Counted from the first letter of the stretch, positions 43,504 to 52,907 are shown. The stretch: 64,000 nt of DNA from Piscinibacter sp047602365 (GCA_047602365.1 JASGHM010000001.1:558001-622000); one strand, 5' to 3'. Notes: generated by a model from the letters alone, not told the origin. Program-made: numbers and translations.

Positions 43504-43529
43504 AAGGCCGGCTCCGCGCCGGCCTTTTT
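43504..43529 (+). terminator. Rho-independent terminator after cytochrome c4
   Basis: AAGGCCGG pairs with CCGGCCTT across a short GC-rich loop, and the T-run TTTTTC follows. It lies 22 bases after the stop. Confidence 0.9.
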
Positions 43530-43594
43530 CATGGCCGTGCGCCGGGTGAAGCCGCGCGTCGTATAGTGTTTCGACGTCTCCCGAGGCTCCCGCC

Positions 43595-43933
43595 ATGCCC
43601 TTTGTCCGACGCCAGGCCGACGGCCGCATCGACAGCCTGCACCGCAGCAGCGGCGACGGGCACGGCGAGTTCCTGCCCGACACGCACCCGGACGTGCAGG
43701 CCTTCGTCGGCAACGACAGCGCCGCGCGCGACGACTTCTCCCGGCTCGACGCCGATTTCGTGCGCGTGATCGAGGACGTGATCGACACGCTGATCGTCAA
43801 GAACATCCTCAACATCACCGACCTGCCCGAGCAGGCGCAGGCCAAGCTGTTCGCGCGCAAGAGCTTCCGCGAGCGGGTGTCCAAGAGTTCGCTGCGGCTG
43901 TTCGAGCCGACCGACTTCGGCGACGTGATCTGA
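43595..43933 (+). CDS. Small conserved protein of unknown function
   Basis: A 112-residue cytosolic protein. MPFVRRQADGRIDSLHR at the start and the helical DADFVRVIEDVIDTLIVKNI with ITDLPEQAQAKLF match a family common in Burkholderiales that is sometimes labelled as tryptophan synthase beta-like. No catalytic lysine or PLP site is present, so that label should not be taken as a function. A possible -10 box (TATAGTG) precedes it. Confidence 0.75.
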   Translation: MPFVRRQADGRIDSLHRSSGDGHGEFLPDTHPDVQAFVGNDSAARDDFSRLDADFVRVIEDVIDTLIVKNILNITDLPEQAQAKLFARKSFRERVSKSSLRLFEPTDFGDVI

Positions 43934-44014
43934 TCCGCGTCACCGGCTGTAAGGCGGGGTGCCGCGCGCACGACCGAGTGAGCGTCAGCACCGATTCATC
44001 CACGGGATCCGACC

Positions 44015-45007
44015 ATGCATTACCTCCCCGACCGCGGTTTCGTGCATCCGCAAGGCAGCGAGATCACGCCGCGGCACGTCTACGAAGGCCGCCGCGCGCT
44101 GCTGCGACAGATCGCGGCCGGTGCCGCGGGGCTGGCGCTGTCGGGCTGGGCCTCGCGCGACGCGCTGGCGCAGGTCGCCCGGCCGGGCAAGCTGGCCGCC
44201 CTATCCGGTGCGCGCAGCGCCGTGGCCGGTGGGCTGACGATGGAGAAGCTGACCAGCTACGCGGATGCGACGATCTACAACAACTTCTACGAATTCGGCA
44301 CCGACAAGTCCGACCCGGTGCGCAGCGCCGGCACGCTGAAGCCGCGCCCGTGGACCGTCGCCGTCGAGGGCGAGGTGAAGAAGCCCAAGGTCTTCGACCT
44401 CGACGAACTGCTGAAGCTGGCGCCGATGGAAGAGCGCATCTACCGGCTGCGCTGCGTCGAAGGCTGGTCGATGGTGGTCCCGTGGGTGGGCTACTCGCTG
44501 GCCGAGCTGATCCGCCGCGTCGAGCCGACCGGCAACGCGAAGTACGTCGAGTTCGTCACGCTGGCCGACCGCTCGCAGATGCCGGGGCTGCGCTCCTCGG
44601 TGCTCGACTGGCCCTACGTCGAGGGCCTGCGCATCGACGAAGCCATGCACCCGCTGGCGCTGCTGACCTTCGGCCTGTACGGCGAGGTGCTGCCGAACCA
44701 GAACGGCGCGCCGGTGCGCATGGTGATCCCCTGGAAGTACGGCTTCAAGAGCGGCAAGTCGATCGTCAAGATCCGCTTCGTCGAGAAGGAACCGCGCACC
44801 GCCTGGGTGAGGGCCGCGTCGCAGGAGTACGGCTTCTACTCGAACGTGAACCCGGCCGTCGACCACCCGCGCTGGAGCCAGGCGACCGAGCGCCGCATCG
44901 GCGAGGACGGCCTGTTCCAGAAGAAGCGCCCGACGCTGATGTTCAACGGCTACGAAGCCCAGGTCGGCCAGCTCTACGCCGGCATGGACCTGAAGAAGAA
45001 CTACTGA
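44015..45007 (+). CDS. msrP: Protein-methionine-sulfoxide reductase catalytic subunit MsrP
   Basis: A periplasmic molybdopterin enzyme that repairs oxidised methionine in exported proteins. The protein has 330 residues. A Tat signal with twin Arg (EGRRALLRQIAAGAAGLALS) carries the folded enzyme out. The molybdenum Cys is in YRLRCVEGWSMVVPW. WVGYSLAELI and KYGFKSGKSIVKI are family motifs. msrQ follows 4 bases later. Confidence 0.96.
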   Translation: MHYLPDRGFVHPQGSEITPRHVYEGRRALLRQIAAGAAGLALSGWASRDALAQVARPGKLAALSGARSAVAGGLTMEKLTSYADATIYNNFYEFGTDKSDPVRSAGTLKPRPWTVAVEGEVKKPKVFDLDELLKLAPMEERIYRLRCVEGWSMVVPWVGYSLAELIRRVEPTGNAKYVEFVTLADRSQMPGLRSSVLDWPYVEGLRIDEAMHPLALLTFGLYGEVLPNQNGAPVRMVIPWKYGFKSGKSIVKIRFVEKEPRTAWVRAASQEYGFYSNVNPAVDHPRWSQATERRIGEDGLFQKKRPTLMFNGYEAQVGQLYAGMDLKKNY

Positions 45008-45011
45008 GGCC

Positions 45012-45671
45012 ATGTCCGCCGTGATGCCGCCGTCGCCGGCCGCCGAACGCCGTGCCAGCGCTCGTCGCCCGGCGCTGCTGCACCCGGCGGCCAAGCCGCT
45101 GCTGTTCGCGGTCTGCCTGCTGCCCTTCGCCTGGCTGCTCTACGGTGCACTGGCGAACCGCCTGGGCGCCAACCCGGCCGAGGCCTTGATCCGCGCGACC
45201 GGCGACTGGACGCTGCGCTTCCTGTGCCTGGTGCTGGCGGTGACACCGCTGCGCCAGTGGACGCAGCAGCCGGCGCTGGCGCGCTTTCGCCGCATGCTCG
45301 GCCTGTTCGTGTTCTTCTATGCCGTGCTGCACTTCCTCGCCTACGCCTGGCTCGACATGGGACTGGACCCGGCCACCATAGCGCGCGACATCCCGAAGCG
45401 GCCGTTCGCGCTGGTCGGTTTCCTCTCGCTGCTGCTGCTGGTGCCGCTGGCCGCGACCTCGTTCAACCGGGCCATCAAGGCGCTGGGCGCCGCGCGCTGG
45501 CAGGCATTGCACCGACTGGTCTATGCGATCGCGCTGCTCGCGCTGCTGCACTTCTTCTGGATGCGCGCCGGCAAGAACGACTTCGCCGAAGTGGCGGTCT
45601 ACGCCGCGGTGATCGGCGTGCTGCTGGGCTGGCGCTTGTGGCGGCTCAGGCCGCGTCCGGCGCAGGCGTGA
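45012..45671 (+). CDS. msrQ: MsrPQ haem-binding membrane subunit MsrQ
   Basis: A b-type haem membrane protein that feeds quinone or flavin electrons to MsrP. The protein has 219 residues with six predicted helices. His residues in LHFLAYAWLDMG and LHRLVYAIALLALLHFFW would bind haem. RRMLGLFVFFYAVLHF is typical. Its last 26 bases overlap the convergent mlaB gene. Confidence 0.95.
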   Translation: MSAVMPPSPAAERRASARRPALLHPAAKPLLFAVCLLPFAWLLYGALANRLGANPAEALIRATGDWTLRFLCLVLAVTPLRQWTQQPALARFRRMLGLFVFFYAVLHFLAYAWLDMGLDPATIARDIPKRPFALVGFLSLLLLVPLAATSFNRAIKALGAARWQALHRLVYAIALLALLHFFWMRAGKNDFAEVAVYAAVIGVLLGWRLWRLRPRPAQA

Positions 45672-45927
45672 ACAGCAGTTCGCCGACGCCGTAGAGCTGC
45701 GCCAGCGCCGACAGCTTCTCCGGCGCGTTGCGCACGCTGAACGGCCGGCCCCAGGCCAGCGCCAGCCGGCGCACCTCGAGCAGCACGGCCAGAGCCGCCG
45801 TGTCGAACTGCTGCAACGGCGCAGCGTCGACGACCACCTCGGCTTGGCCGCCACCTTGCAGCGACTGTGCGAGCAGGCGCATCGTGTCGCTCGACTCGCG
45901 CATCGTCAGGGTGGCGGGCAGCAGCAT
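45646..45927 (-). CDS. mlaB: MlaB-like STAS domain protein
   Basis: The cytoplasmic STAS subunit that stabilises the MlaFE transporter. The protein has 93 residues. The STAS core AEVVVDAAPLQQFDTAALAV, with the Asp-Thr/Ser at the usual phospho-site position, is recognised. It is the last gene of the mla operon and its 3' end overlaps msrQ by 26 bases on the opposite strand. Confidence 0.88.
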   Translation of the reverse strand: MLLPATLTMRESSDTMRLLAQSLQGGGQAEVVVDAAPLQQFDTAALAVLLEVRRLALAWGRPFSVRNAPEKLSALAQLYGVGELLFTPAPDAA

Positions 45928-45948
45928 GGCGATCCTTCGTGTCGCGGC

Positions 45949-46578
45949 TCAGGACTTGGTCGCCGCGGCGGCCTTGTTGCGCTCGGCCAGCTTGGAGATC
46001 AGGCCGTCGATGCCGTTGGCGCCGATCTCCTGCGCGAAGCTGCTGGTGTAGTTCTGCACCAGCCACACGCCGAGCACGTTGACGTCGTAGATCTTCCAGC
46101 CGTCGTCCTTCTTCTCGAGGCGGTAGTCGAGCTGGATCGGGTCGCCCTTGCCGCGCACCTCGGTCTTCACGACCACGTCCTTGTCGTCGGGGTTGGCGCG
46201 CATCGGCTTGAGCTGCACGGTCTGGTCCTTCACCTGCGACAGCGCGCCCGAGTAGGTGCGCACCAGCAGGACCTTGAACTCGTCCTGCAGGCGTTTCTGC
46301 TGCTCGGGCGTGGCCTGGCGCCAGTAGCGGCCGACGGCCGACGCGGTCATGCGCTGGAAGTTCACGTAGGGCATCACCTTGGCATCGACCAGCGCAGTGA
46401 TCTTCTGCACGTCGCCGGCCTGGATGCTCTTGTCGGCCTTGATGGTGTCGAGCACGTCGGTGGAGACTTCCTTGATCAGCTGGTCCGGCGCCTTGGTGGC
46501 GTCGGCCGCATGCGCCGTTCCCATCGCGAACATCAGCGCGAACGGTGCGATCCAGGCAGTCAGTCGATTCGAGAGCAT
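45949..46578 (-). CDS. mlaC: Periplasmic phospholipid-binding protein MlaC
   Basis: Shuttles phospholipids between MlaA in the outer membrane and MlaFEDB in the inner membrane. The protein has 209 residues. The signal ends at AHAAD near residue 24. The mature protein has the ALVDAKVMPYVNFQRMTASA and RYWRQATPEQQKRLQDEFK family blocks, then YDVNVLGVWLVQNY. It lies 109 bases after mlaA, with no terminator seen in between. Confidence 0.95.
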   Translation of the reverse strand: MLSNRLTAWIAPFALMFAMGTAHAADATKAPDQLIKEVSTDVLDTIKADKSIQAGDVQKITALVDAKVMPYVNFQRMTASAVGRYWRQATPEQQKRLQDEFKVLLVRTYSGALSQVKDQTVQLKPMRANPDDKDVVVKTEVRGKGDPIQLDYRLEKKDDGWKIYDVNVLGVWLVQNYTSSFAQEIGANGIDGLISKLAERNKAAAATKS

Positions 46579-46687
46579 GTCATCTTCCTTTCAAGGGCGC
46601 CGTCTCCCGGCCCCGGACACTGAGAGGCGTTCCGGGCCGCAGGGTTCAACGCCTTGCATTCGTTAACGGTCGAGCGGCCTCGCCGGT

Positions 46688-47434
46688 TCACTTGGCGGCC
46701 GGCGCCTCGGGCTCGGTCGGATCCGGCGGCGGCGGCTCGTTGCCGTCGAACACCAGGCTGCGGCGACGCTGAAGGTAGGCATCACGGATGAAGTTGTACT
46801 TGTCCAGCGCGATGTCGTCGAGCACCCGCGTGGCCCCCAGCAGGTTGGACCGCGTGTTGACGATCTGCAGCGCGCTCAGGCTGTAGCGTGCGGTGCCGTC
46901 GTTGATGACGGTGCTGGGCGACGCCGCGATGTCCATCGGCAGGCCGATCGAGTCGCGCACGCTGGACGGCCCGAGCAGCGGCCAGACGATGTAGGCGCCG
47001 GTGCCCATGCCCCAGACACCCAGCGTCTGGCCGAAGTCCTCGCGTGTCTTCTCGAGGCCCAGTTCGGTGGCGACGTCGAGCAGGCCGAGGATGCCGAACA
47101 CCGTGTTGGTGCCCACTCGCATGATGTCGTAGACACCTGCCGTGCCCTTGCCCTGCAGGAAGTTGTTGACCGCCGACCAGGCATCGGCGAAGTTGCCGAA
47201 GAAGTTGTCGACGCTGCGGCGCACCGGCTGCGGCACGACGTTCGAGTACAGCGTCGCCACCGGCTTGAGCACATGCTCGTCGAGGCCTTCGTTGAACGCG
47301 AAGACCTTGCGGTTCCAGTTCTCCCACGGGTCGAGCTTGGCGCCCGGGCCGCCGCGCACGTCGTTGAACGTGGTCGCGCAGCCGCCCAGCAGCAGGGCGG
47401 CCGGCAGCACGGCGAGCGCGCCGCGGTGTCTCAC
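46688..47434 (-). CDS. mlaA: Outer membrane lipoprotein MlaA (VacJ)
   Basis: Removes surface phospholipids from the outer leaflet, working with porins. The protein has 248 residues. The lipobox LGGC lies near 16-19 (ALLLGGCATT). DPWENWNRKVFAFNEGLDEH and VWGMGTGAYIVWPLLGPSS are hallmarks. The tail is Pro/Glu-rich. Its ATG overlaps the mlaD stop (ATGA). Carriage of mlaA inside the operon differs from E. coli, where it is separate. Confidence 0.96.
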   Translation of the reverse strand: MRHRGALAVLPAALLLGGCATTFNDVRGGPGAKLDPWENWNRKVFAFNEGLDEHVLKPVATLYSNVVPQPVRRSVDNFFGNFADAWSAVNNFLQGKGTAGVYDIMRVGTNTVFGILGLLDVATELGLEKTREDFGQTLGVWGMGTGAYIVWPLLGPSSVRDSIGLPMDIAASPSTVINDGTARYSLSALQIVNTRSNLLGATRVLDDIALDKYNFIRDAYLQRRRSLVFDGNEPPPPDPTEPEAPAAK

Positions 47435-47916
47435 TTCTTGGCTCCGGCGTCGGCGCCGCCCGCATCCGCCGCCTTGTTGAACAGGAACTGGCTGATCAGG
47501 CTCTCCAGCACCACCGCCGACTGGGTCTGCGCGATGGTGTCGCCGGCAGCGAGGTTCTTCTCGTCGGCGCCGGGCTCGAGGCCGATGTACTGGTCGCCCA
47601 GCAGGCCGGCGGTGAGGATGCGCGCCTGCGAGTCCTTCGGGAACTGCACGCCGCGGTCGATCTCGAGGCGCACCACACCCTGGTAGGTCTTGGCGTCCAG
47701 CGAGATCGAGGCCACGCGGCCGACGTTGACGCCGGCGCTGCGCACAGGCGCCCGCGGCTTGAGGCCGCCGATGTTGTCGAACTTGGCGGTCAGCGTGTAG
47801 GTCTCGCCGCCGCCGAAGCTGGCCAGGTTGGCCGCCTTCAGCGCCAGGAACACCAGGCCGAGCATGCCCAGCAGGACGAACAGCCCGACCAGGGTTTCAA
47901 TGCCTTTCTTGCCCAT
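47431..47916 (-). CDS. mlaD: MCE-domain protein MlaD
   Basis: A membrane-anchored hexamer that forms the lipid channel above MlaFE. The protein has 161 residues. One helix at about 8-28 (TLVGLFVLLGMLGLVFLALK), then the MCE domain (YTLTAKFDNIGGLKPRAPVR) with SAGVNVGRV. The start at 47916 gives MGKKGIETLVG. mlaE lies 20 bases upstream. Confidence 0.95.
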   Translation of the reverse strand: MGKKGIETLVGLFVLLGMLGLVFLALKAANLASFGGGETYTLTAKFDNIGGLKPRAPVRSAGVNVGRVASISLDAKTYQGVVRLEIDRGVQFPKDSQARILTAGLLGDQYIGLEPGADEKNLAAGDTIAQTQSAVVLESLISQFLFNKAADAGGADAGAKK

Positions 47917-47936
47917 CTCGAAGTTTCCTTTTCGTC

Positions 47937-48716
47937 TTACGGCGTCGAGAACATCAGCGCCGTGAGGATGAAGTCCATGCCCAGGATGGCCAGCGACGAG
48001 ATCACCACCGTGCGCGTGGTGGCGTAGGCCACGCCCTCGGGCGTCGCATCGGTCTCGTGGCCCTGGTAGAGCGCGACGAACGAGACGATCACGCCGAACA
48101 CCGCGCTCTTGACGATGCCGTTGCCGACATCGCGCCAGACGTCGACCTTGCTCTGCATGATCGACCAGAAGTTGCCCGAATCGACGCCGATCAGCAGCAC
48201 CGCGACGACGTAGGCCCCGAGGATGCCGATGGCGGAAAACAGCACCGCGAGGATGGGCATCGACACCATGCCGGCGACGAAGCGCGGCGCCAGCACGCGC
48301 GCCTTCGGGTCGATCGCCATCATCTCCATCGCGGCGAGCTGCTCGCCGGCCTTCATCAGGCCGATCTCGGCCGTCAGCGAGGTACCGGCTCGCCCGGCGA
48401 AAAGCAGCCCGGCAACCACCGGCCCGAGTTCGCGCACCAGCGCGAGGTTGACGATCAGGCCGAGCGATTCGGCAGCGCCGTAGGCCACCAGCGCGTAGTA
48501 CATCTGCAGCGCCAGCACGAAACCGACCGCCAGGCCCGAGGCCAGGATGATGATCAGCGAACGGTTGCCGATGGCATGGATCTGCACCACCACCAGCCCG
48601 AAGCGGCGCAGCGCCGGCGGGATGGCACGCAGCAGCTCGAGGAAGAAGAAGGCCGCGTGGCCGAACGAACGCAGCACACCGAGCGTGCGTGCGCCGAGCA
48701 GGGCGACGAAGTTCAT
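47937..48716 (-). CDS. mlaE: Phospholipid ABC transporter permease MlaE
   Basis: The inner membrane permease for phospholipids. The protein has 259 residues. Family blocks include IGNRSLIIILASGLAVGFVL, ELGPVVAGLLFAGRAGTSLT, EIGLMKAGEQLAAMEMM and the C-terminal YATTRTVVISSLAILGMDF. Its ATG overlaps the mlaF stop. Confidence 0.96.
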   Translation of the reverse strand: MNFVALLGARTLGVLRSFGHAAFFFLELLRAIPPALRRFGLVVVQIHAIGNRSLIIILASGLAVGFVLALQMYYALVAYGAAESLGLIVNLALVRELGPVVAGLLFAGRAGTSLTAEIGLMKAGEQLAAMEMMAIDPKARVLAPRFVAGMVSMPILAVLFSAIGILGAYVVAVLLIGVDSGNFWSIMQSKVDVWRDVGNGIVKSAVFGVIVSFVALYQGHETDATPEGVAYATTRTVVISSLAILGMDFILTALMFSTP

Positions 48717-49555
48717 GCCGCACCTCCGGCGCTGGCGCCGAAGTCCTCGGCGATGGTCTTCGCCGGGTAGTGGAACTTGACCGGGCCGTCGGGTTCGCCA
48801 CGCACGAACTGACGCACCTCGGGGTCCATCGAGCCCATCAGCTCGGCCGGCGTTCCCTGAGCGACGATGCGCCCGCCGTTGGCCAGTAGCACGACGTGGT
48901 CGCTGATCGCCATGCACTCGGGCACGTCGTGCGAGATCACCAGCGAGGTCGAGCCGGTGACGTCGTTGAGCGTGCGGATCAGCCGGGCCGCCACGCCCAT
49001 CGAGATCAGGTCGAGGCCGGCGAAGGGTTCGTCGTACATGATCAGCTCGGGGTCGAGCGCGATCGCACGCGCCAGCGCGATGCGCCGCGCCATGCCGCCC
49101 GAGACCTCGGAGATGCGCAGCCCGGCCGCGCCGCGCAGGCCGACGGCGTTGAGTTTCATCAGCACGATGTCGCGGATCATGGCCTCGCTGAGATCGGTCT
49201 GTTCGCGCAGCGGGAAGGCGACGTTGTCGAACACCGACAGGTCGGTGAACAGCGCGCCGAACTGGAACAGCACGCCCATGCGGCGGCGCAGGCGGAACAG
49301 CAGCTCACGGTCACGCGTGTCGACCCGCTGGCCGTCGAAGGTCACGGTGCCGGAGTTGGCCGCGTGCACGCCGCCGATCAGCCGCAGCAGCGTGGTCTTG
49401 CCGCAGCCGGAACTGCCGAGGATGGACGTGACCTTGCCGCGCTGGAAGCGCAGCGAGATGTCGTTGAGGATGGTGCGGCTGGCGTCGTACCCGAACGTGA
49501 CGTGGTCGATCTCGATCAGGGTATCGCCGCTCGCGGGGGCGTGTTCACTCGGCAT
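48713..49555 (-). CDS. mlaF: Phospholipid ABC transporter ATP-binding protein MlaF
   Basis: The ATPase of the Mla transporter. The protein has 280 residues from the ATG at 49555; another in-frame ATG at 49639 would add 28 polar residues, and neither has a strong Shine-Dalgarno sequence. Walker A is GSSGCGKTTL, the signature is SGGMARRIALARA, and Walker B is LIMYDEPFAG. It heads mlaFEDACB. Confidence 0.94.
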   Translation of the reverse strand: MPSEHAPASGDTLIEIDHVTFGYDASRTILNDISLRFQRGKVTSILGSSGCGKTTLLRLIGGVHAANSGTVTFDGQRVDTRDRELLFRLRRRMGVLFQFGALFTDLSVFDNVAFPLREQTDLSEAMIRDIVLMKLNAVGLRGAAGLRISEVSGGMARRIALARAIALDPELIMYDEPFAGLDLISMGVAARLIRTLNDVTGSTSLVISHDVPECMAISDHVVLLANGGRIVAQGTPAELMGSMDPEVRQFVRGEPDGPVKFHYPAKTIAEDFGASAGGAA

Positions 49556-49684
49556 TGCGCGGGTGCTGTTCTTGTCTCCGTCGGCCCGCGGCGTGGATTC
49601 GTCGCCGTCGGCCAAGGCGCGCGGATTGTCGCATGGCAAAACCGGCCGTGCAGGGGAAACCCGGATACGTCTGGTGACCTCTGG

Positions 49685-50500
49685 TCACCGCGTCTGACAA
49701 CGCGGGCAGAAGAAGGTCGAGCGCTGGGCCTGCACGATGCGCCGCACCGGCGTGCCGCAGACCAGGCAGGGCTGGCCCTCGCGGCCGTAGACGCGGGCCT
49801 GCTGCTGGAAGCTGCCGGCCATGCCGTGGGCGTCGCGGTAGTCGCGCAGCGTGCTGCCGCCGAGGTCCAGCGCCTGCGCGAGGATGCGCCGCACCGCGGC
49901 GGCCAGGCGCTCGCAGCGCGGCCGGCTGAGGCGTCCGGCCGCCGTACGCGGGTCGATGCCCGCGTCGAACAGCGCTTCGCATGCATAGATGTTGCCGGCA
50001 CCGACGACGATGTCGCCGGCCAGCAGGGCCTGCTTGATGGCCACGCGGCGACCACGCAGCGCACGGTGCAGGTGCTCGCCGGTGAAGGCCGGATCGAAAG
50101 GCTCCAGCCCGAGGCCGGCGAGCAGCTTGGCCGCCGGCTGCGCATCGATCGCCGGCGACCAGACCACGGCGCCGAAGCGGCGCGGATCGGTCAGGCGCAG
50201 CGTGCCACGCGAGGTCACCAGGTCGAAGTGGTCGTGCGCGCCGGGTTGCGCCGGCGTGTCGCTGAAGGCCAGCGAGCCGGACATGCCCAGGTGCATCAGC
50301 AGCCCGCCGTCGTTCAGCGGCAACCAGAGGTACTTGCCGCGCCGTGCGGCCTGGCCGATGCGGTGGCCGACCAGCGACTCGCCGGCACAACCCAGCGGCC
50401 AGCGCAGCGGCTTGCCCAGCCGCACCGCGCGCACCGTGGCGCCCTCGATGCGGTCGGCGAAGCTGCGCCGGGTGGTCTCGACCTCGGGAAGTTCGGGCAT
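49685..50500 (-). CDS. mutM: Formamidopyrimidine-DNA glycosylase MutM
   Basis: Excises 8-oxoguanine and nicks the abasic site. The protein has 271 residues. The catalytic Pro2 and Glu3 are in MPELPEVETTRR. Lys near 57 (RRGKYLWLPL) is conserved. The zinc finger CLVCGTP...CPRC closes it. It is divergent from the TPR gene at 50581 with 80 bases between. Confidence 0.96.
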   Translation of the reverse strand: MPELPEVETTRRSFADRIEGATVRAVRLGKPLRWPLGCAGESLVGHRIGQAARRGKYLWLPLNDGGLLMHLGMSGSLAFSDTPAQPGAHDHFDLVTSRGTLRLTDPRRFGAVVWSPAIDAQPAAKLLAGLGLEPFDPAFTGEHLHRALRGRRVAIKQALLAGDIVVGAGNIYACEALFDAGIDPRTAAGRLSRPRCERLAAAVRRILAQALDLGGSTLRDYRDAHGMAGSFQQQARVYGREGQPCLVCGTPVRRIVQAQRSTFFCPRCQTR

Positions 50501-50580
50501 GTGAGGAATTATCGCGAGCGAAGCGGATCGCAGGGGGTGGCCCCCGCCACTAGAATGAAATCGAGCCCCAGGAGCTGCCG

Positions 50581-52380
50581 ATGTCGTCCCCTTCGTTCCG
50601 AGCAGGCCAGCCGCTGCTCGTCGCCCTGTTGGCCTCGTGGCTGTTCGGCGTGGCCCCGGTTTTCGCCCAGGCACCGGCCAGCGCATCCAAGACCGACAAC
50701 TCGGCGCTCGATGCCCAGCTGTTCTACCAGTTGCTGATCGGCGAGATCGAGCTGCGCGACGGCGAGCCCGGCACCGCCTACCAGGTGGTGCTCGACGCCG
50801 CGCGGCGCACGAAGGACGAGCAGTTGTTCCGCCGTGCCACCGAGATCGCGCTGCAGGCGCGTGCCGGTGACCAGGCGCTCGCCGCGGTGATGGCCTGGCG
50901 TTCGGCGACGCCGCAATCGATCGAGGCGCACCGCTACCTGATCCAGCTGCTGGTGGCGCTGAACCGCGCCGACGAGTCGGTCGAACCACTGCGCTCGCTG
51001 ATCCAGCTCACCGCCGAGGCCGATCGCCCGGCGCTGATCCTGTCGTTGCCGGGCTTCTTCGCGCGCGCCGGCGACAAGACGCAGACGCCGGGCATCATCG
51101 AACGTGTCGTGCGCGACTGGCAGGAGCGGCCGGCCACCCGCACCGCCGCCCGGCTCGCGCTGGCTCGCGCCTGGCTCGGCGTGCCAGATGCAGCCAAGGC
51201 GCTGCCGCTGCTGCAGCGTGCGCAGGCAGACGATCCGGCCAACGAGACGGTCGCGCTGCTGGCCGTCGGGCTGGTCGCGACATCGACCGATGCCGAGGCG
51301 CTGGTCACCTCGCACCTGAAGGCCAAGCCGGACAGCCATGCGGTGCGGCTGTCCTACGTTCGCGTGCTGACCACCGTGCAGCGCTATGGCGACGCCACCG
51401 CGCAGCTCGAGACCATCACCCGCATCGCGCCCGAGATGGCGCCGCCGTGGCTGACCCTGGGCGCGCTGCACGTCGAACTACGCCACCCGGTCGAGGCGGT
51501 CGCCGCGCTGAAGACCTACCTGCAGCGCCTCGACGCCGAACCGCTGGCCGCCGCCCGCGACGACGACGACGATGAGGACGAGGCTCCAGCCAGCCCCGCC
51601 GCGGCACGCGAGCAGGGCCGCACGCAGGCCTGGCTGCTGCTGGCCCAGGCGGCGGAGCAGCAGCGCGACTACAAGGCGGCCGAAGGCTGGCTGGCCAAGG
51701 TCGACACGCCGCAGCGTGCGCTCGAGGTGCAGACGCGCCGTGCCTCGCTGCTGGCGCGCCAGGGCAAGATCAAGGAAGCGCGCGACCTGATCCGCCTCAC
51801 GCCGGAGAAGACCGCTGCGGACGGACGCGCCAAACTGCTCGCCGAAGCCCAGGTGCTGCGCGACGTGAAGCAGTGGAAGGACGCCAACGTGGTGCTCGAA
51901 CAGGCCAACCGGCAGTTCCCGGGCGACGTCGACCTGTTGTACGAGCAGTCGATGATGGCCGAGAAGCTCAACCGCATGGACGAGATGGAGCGGCTGCTGC
52001 GCAAGGTCATCGAGCTGAAGCCTGACCACCACCACGCCTACAACGCGCTGGGCTACTCGCTGGCCGAGCGCAACCTGCGGCTGCCCGAGGCGCGCGACCT
52101 GATCAGGAAAGCCTTGGACCTCAGCCCCGGCGAGCCCTTCATCACCGACAGCCTGGGCTGGGTCGAGTACCGCCTGGGCAACCGCACCGAGGCCTTGCGC
52201 CTGTTGCGCCAGGCCTACCAGTCGCGCCCCGACCCGGAGATCGCCGCCCACCTCGGCGAGGTGCTGTGGATCAGCGGGCAGCACGACGAGGCGCGCCGGG
52301 TGTGGCGCGACGCGAAGGTGCGCGACAGCGCCAACGACGTGCTGCGCGAGACGCTGGCCCGGCTTCGGGTCGACCTGTGA
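50581..52380 (+). CDS. Exported tetratricopeptide-repeat protein
   Basis: A 599-residue periplasmic or membrane-attached TPR protein. The signal peptide covers about 1-30 (LLVALLASWLFGVAPVFAQ). Repeats run through the whole mature part, for example ARLALARAWLGVPDAAKALP and HHHAYNALGYSLAERNLRLP. A run of acidic residues (RDDDDDEDEAPAS) near 325 splits two TPR blocks. Such a gene precedes lolB-ispE in many Burkholderiales, which suggests an outer-membrane or lipoprotein-related task, but none is established. TAGAAT near 50552 is a possible -10 box, and CAGGAG precedes the ATG. Confidence 0.88.
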   Translation: MSSPSFRAGQPLLVALLASWLFGVAPVFAQAPASASKTDNSALDAQLFYQLLIGEIELRDGEPGTAYQVVLDAARRTKDEQLFRRATEIALQARAGDQALAAVMAWRSATPQSIEAHRYLIQLLVALNRADESVEPLRSLIQLTAEADRPALILSLPGFFARAGDKTQTPGIIERVVRDWQERPATRTAARLALARAWLGVPDAAKALPLLQRAQADDPANETVALLAVGLVATSTDAEALVTSHLKAKPDSHAVRLSYVRVLTTVQRYGDATAQLETITRIAPEMAPPWLTLGALHVELRHPVEAVAALKTYLQRLDAEPLAAARDDDDDEDEAPASPAAAREQGRTQAWLLLAQAAEQQRDYKAAEGWLAKVDTPQRALEVQTRRASLLARQGKIKEARDLIRLTPEKTAADGRAKLLAEAQVLRDVKQWKDANVVLEQANRQFPGDVDLLYEQSMMAEKLNRMDEMERLLRKVIELKPDHHHAYNALGYSLAERNLRLPEARDLIRKALDLSPGEPFITDSLGWVEYRLGNRTEALRLLRQAYQSRPDPEIAAHLGEVLWISGQHDEARRVWRDAKVRDSANDVLRETLARLRVDL

Positions 52381-52907
52381 GGCGTCGTGCGCTGCTCGGG
52401 GCGCTGCCGCTGGCGGCGCTGCTGTCGGCCTGTGCCTCGCTGCCGGCCGACACGACGCGGCCGGTCGGAGACCGGCTGGCCGGGAGGCTGTCGCTGAAGG
52501 TCGACGCTGCCGGCAGCGAGGACGCGCGCTCGGTGGTCGCCTCGTTCGAACTGCAGGGCGCGCCCGAGGCCGGCCGGCTCGACCTGTCCACGCCGCTGGG
52601 CACGGTGATGGCCCAGGCCCGTTGGGCGCCGGGCCGCGTCGTGCTGGTCACGCCGCAGGGCGAGGCGCCCTACCCCAGCCTGGATGCGTTGACCCGCGAG
52701 GTGCTCGGCGAGAGCCTGCCGGTGGCAGCCCTGTTCGACTGGCTGCACGGCCGCCCGTGGCCGGGCGCCGCGCATGTCGCCGAGCCGCCGGGCTTCCGCC
52801 AGCTCGGCTGGACGGTGGACCTGGCCCGCTTCGCGGACGACACCATCGTCGCGATGCGCGCGCAGGCGCCGACCGTCACCGTGCGCGTCAAGCTGGACCG
52901 AAGCTGA
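52377..52907 (+). CDS. lolB: Outer membrane lipoprotein insertion protein LolB
   Basis: Accepts lipoproteins from LolA and places them in the outer membrane. The protein has 176 residues with a GTG start overlapping the TPR stop. The lipobox is LSAC (LLSACASLP, Cys near 18). GRLSLKVDAAG, VMAQARWAPGRVVLVTPQGE and the loop with PVAALFDWLHGRP match the family. It lies 7 bases before ispE. Confidence 0.93.
   Translation: MRRRALLGALPLAALLSACASLPADTTRPVGDRLAGRLSLKVDAAGSEDARSVVASFELQGAPEAGRLDLSTPLGTVMAQARWAPGRVVLVTPQGEAPYPSLDALTREVLGESLPVAALFDWLHGRPWPGAAHVAEPPGFRQLGWTVDLARFADDTIVAMRAQAPTVTVRVKLDRS

Noticed and set aside
43595..43933. Annotation as a tryptophan synthase beta subunit
   Set aside because: The protein has 112 residues and no PLP lysine or substrate site; the label comes from a misnamed family.
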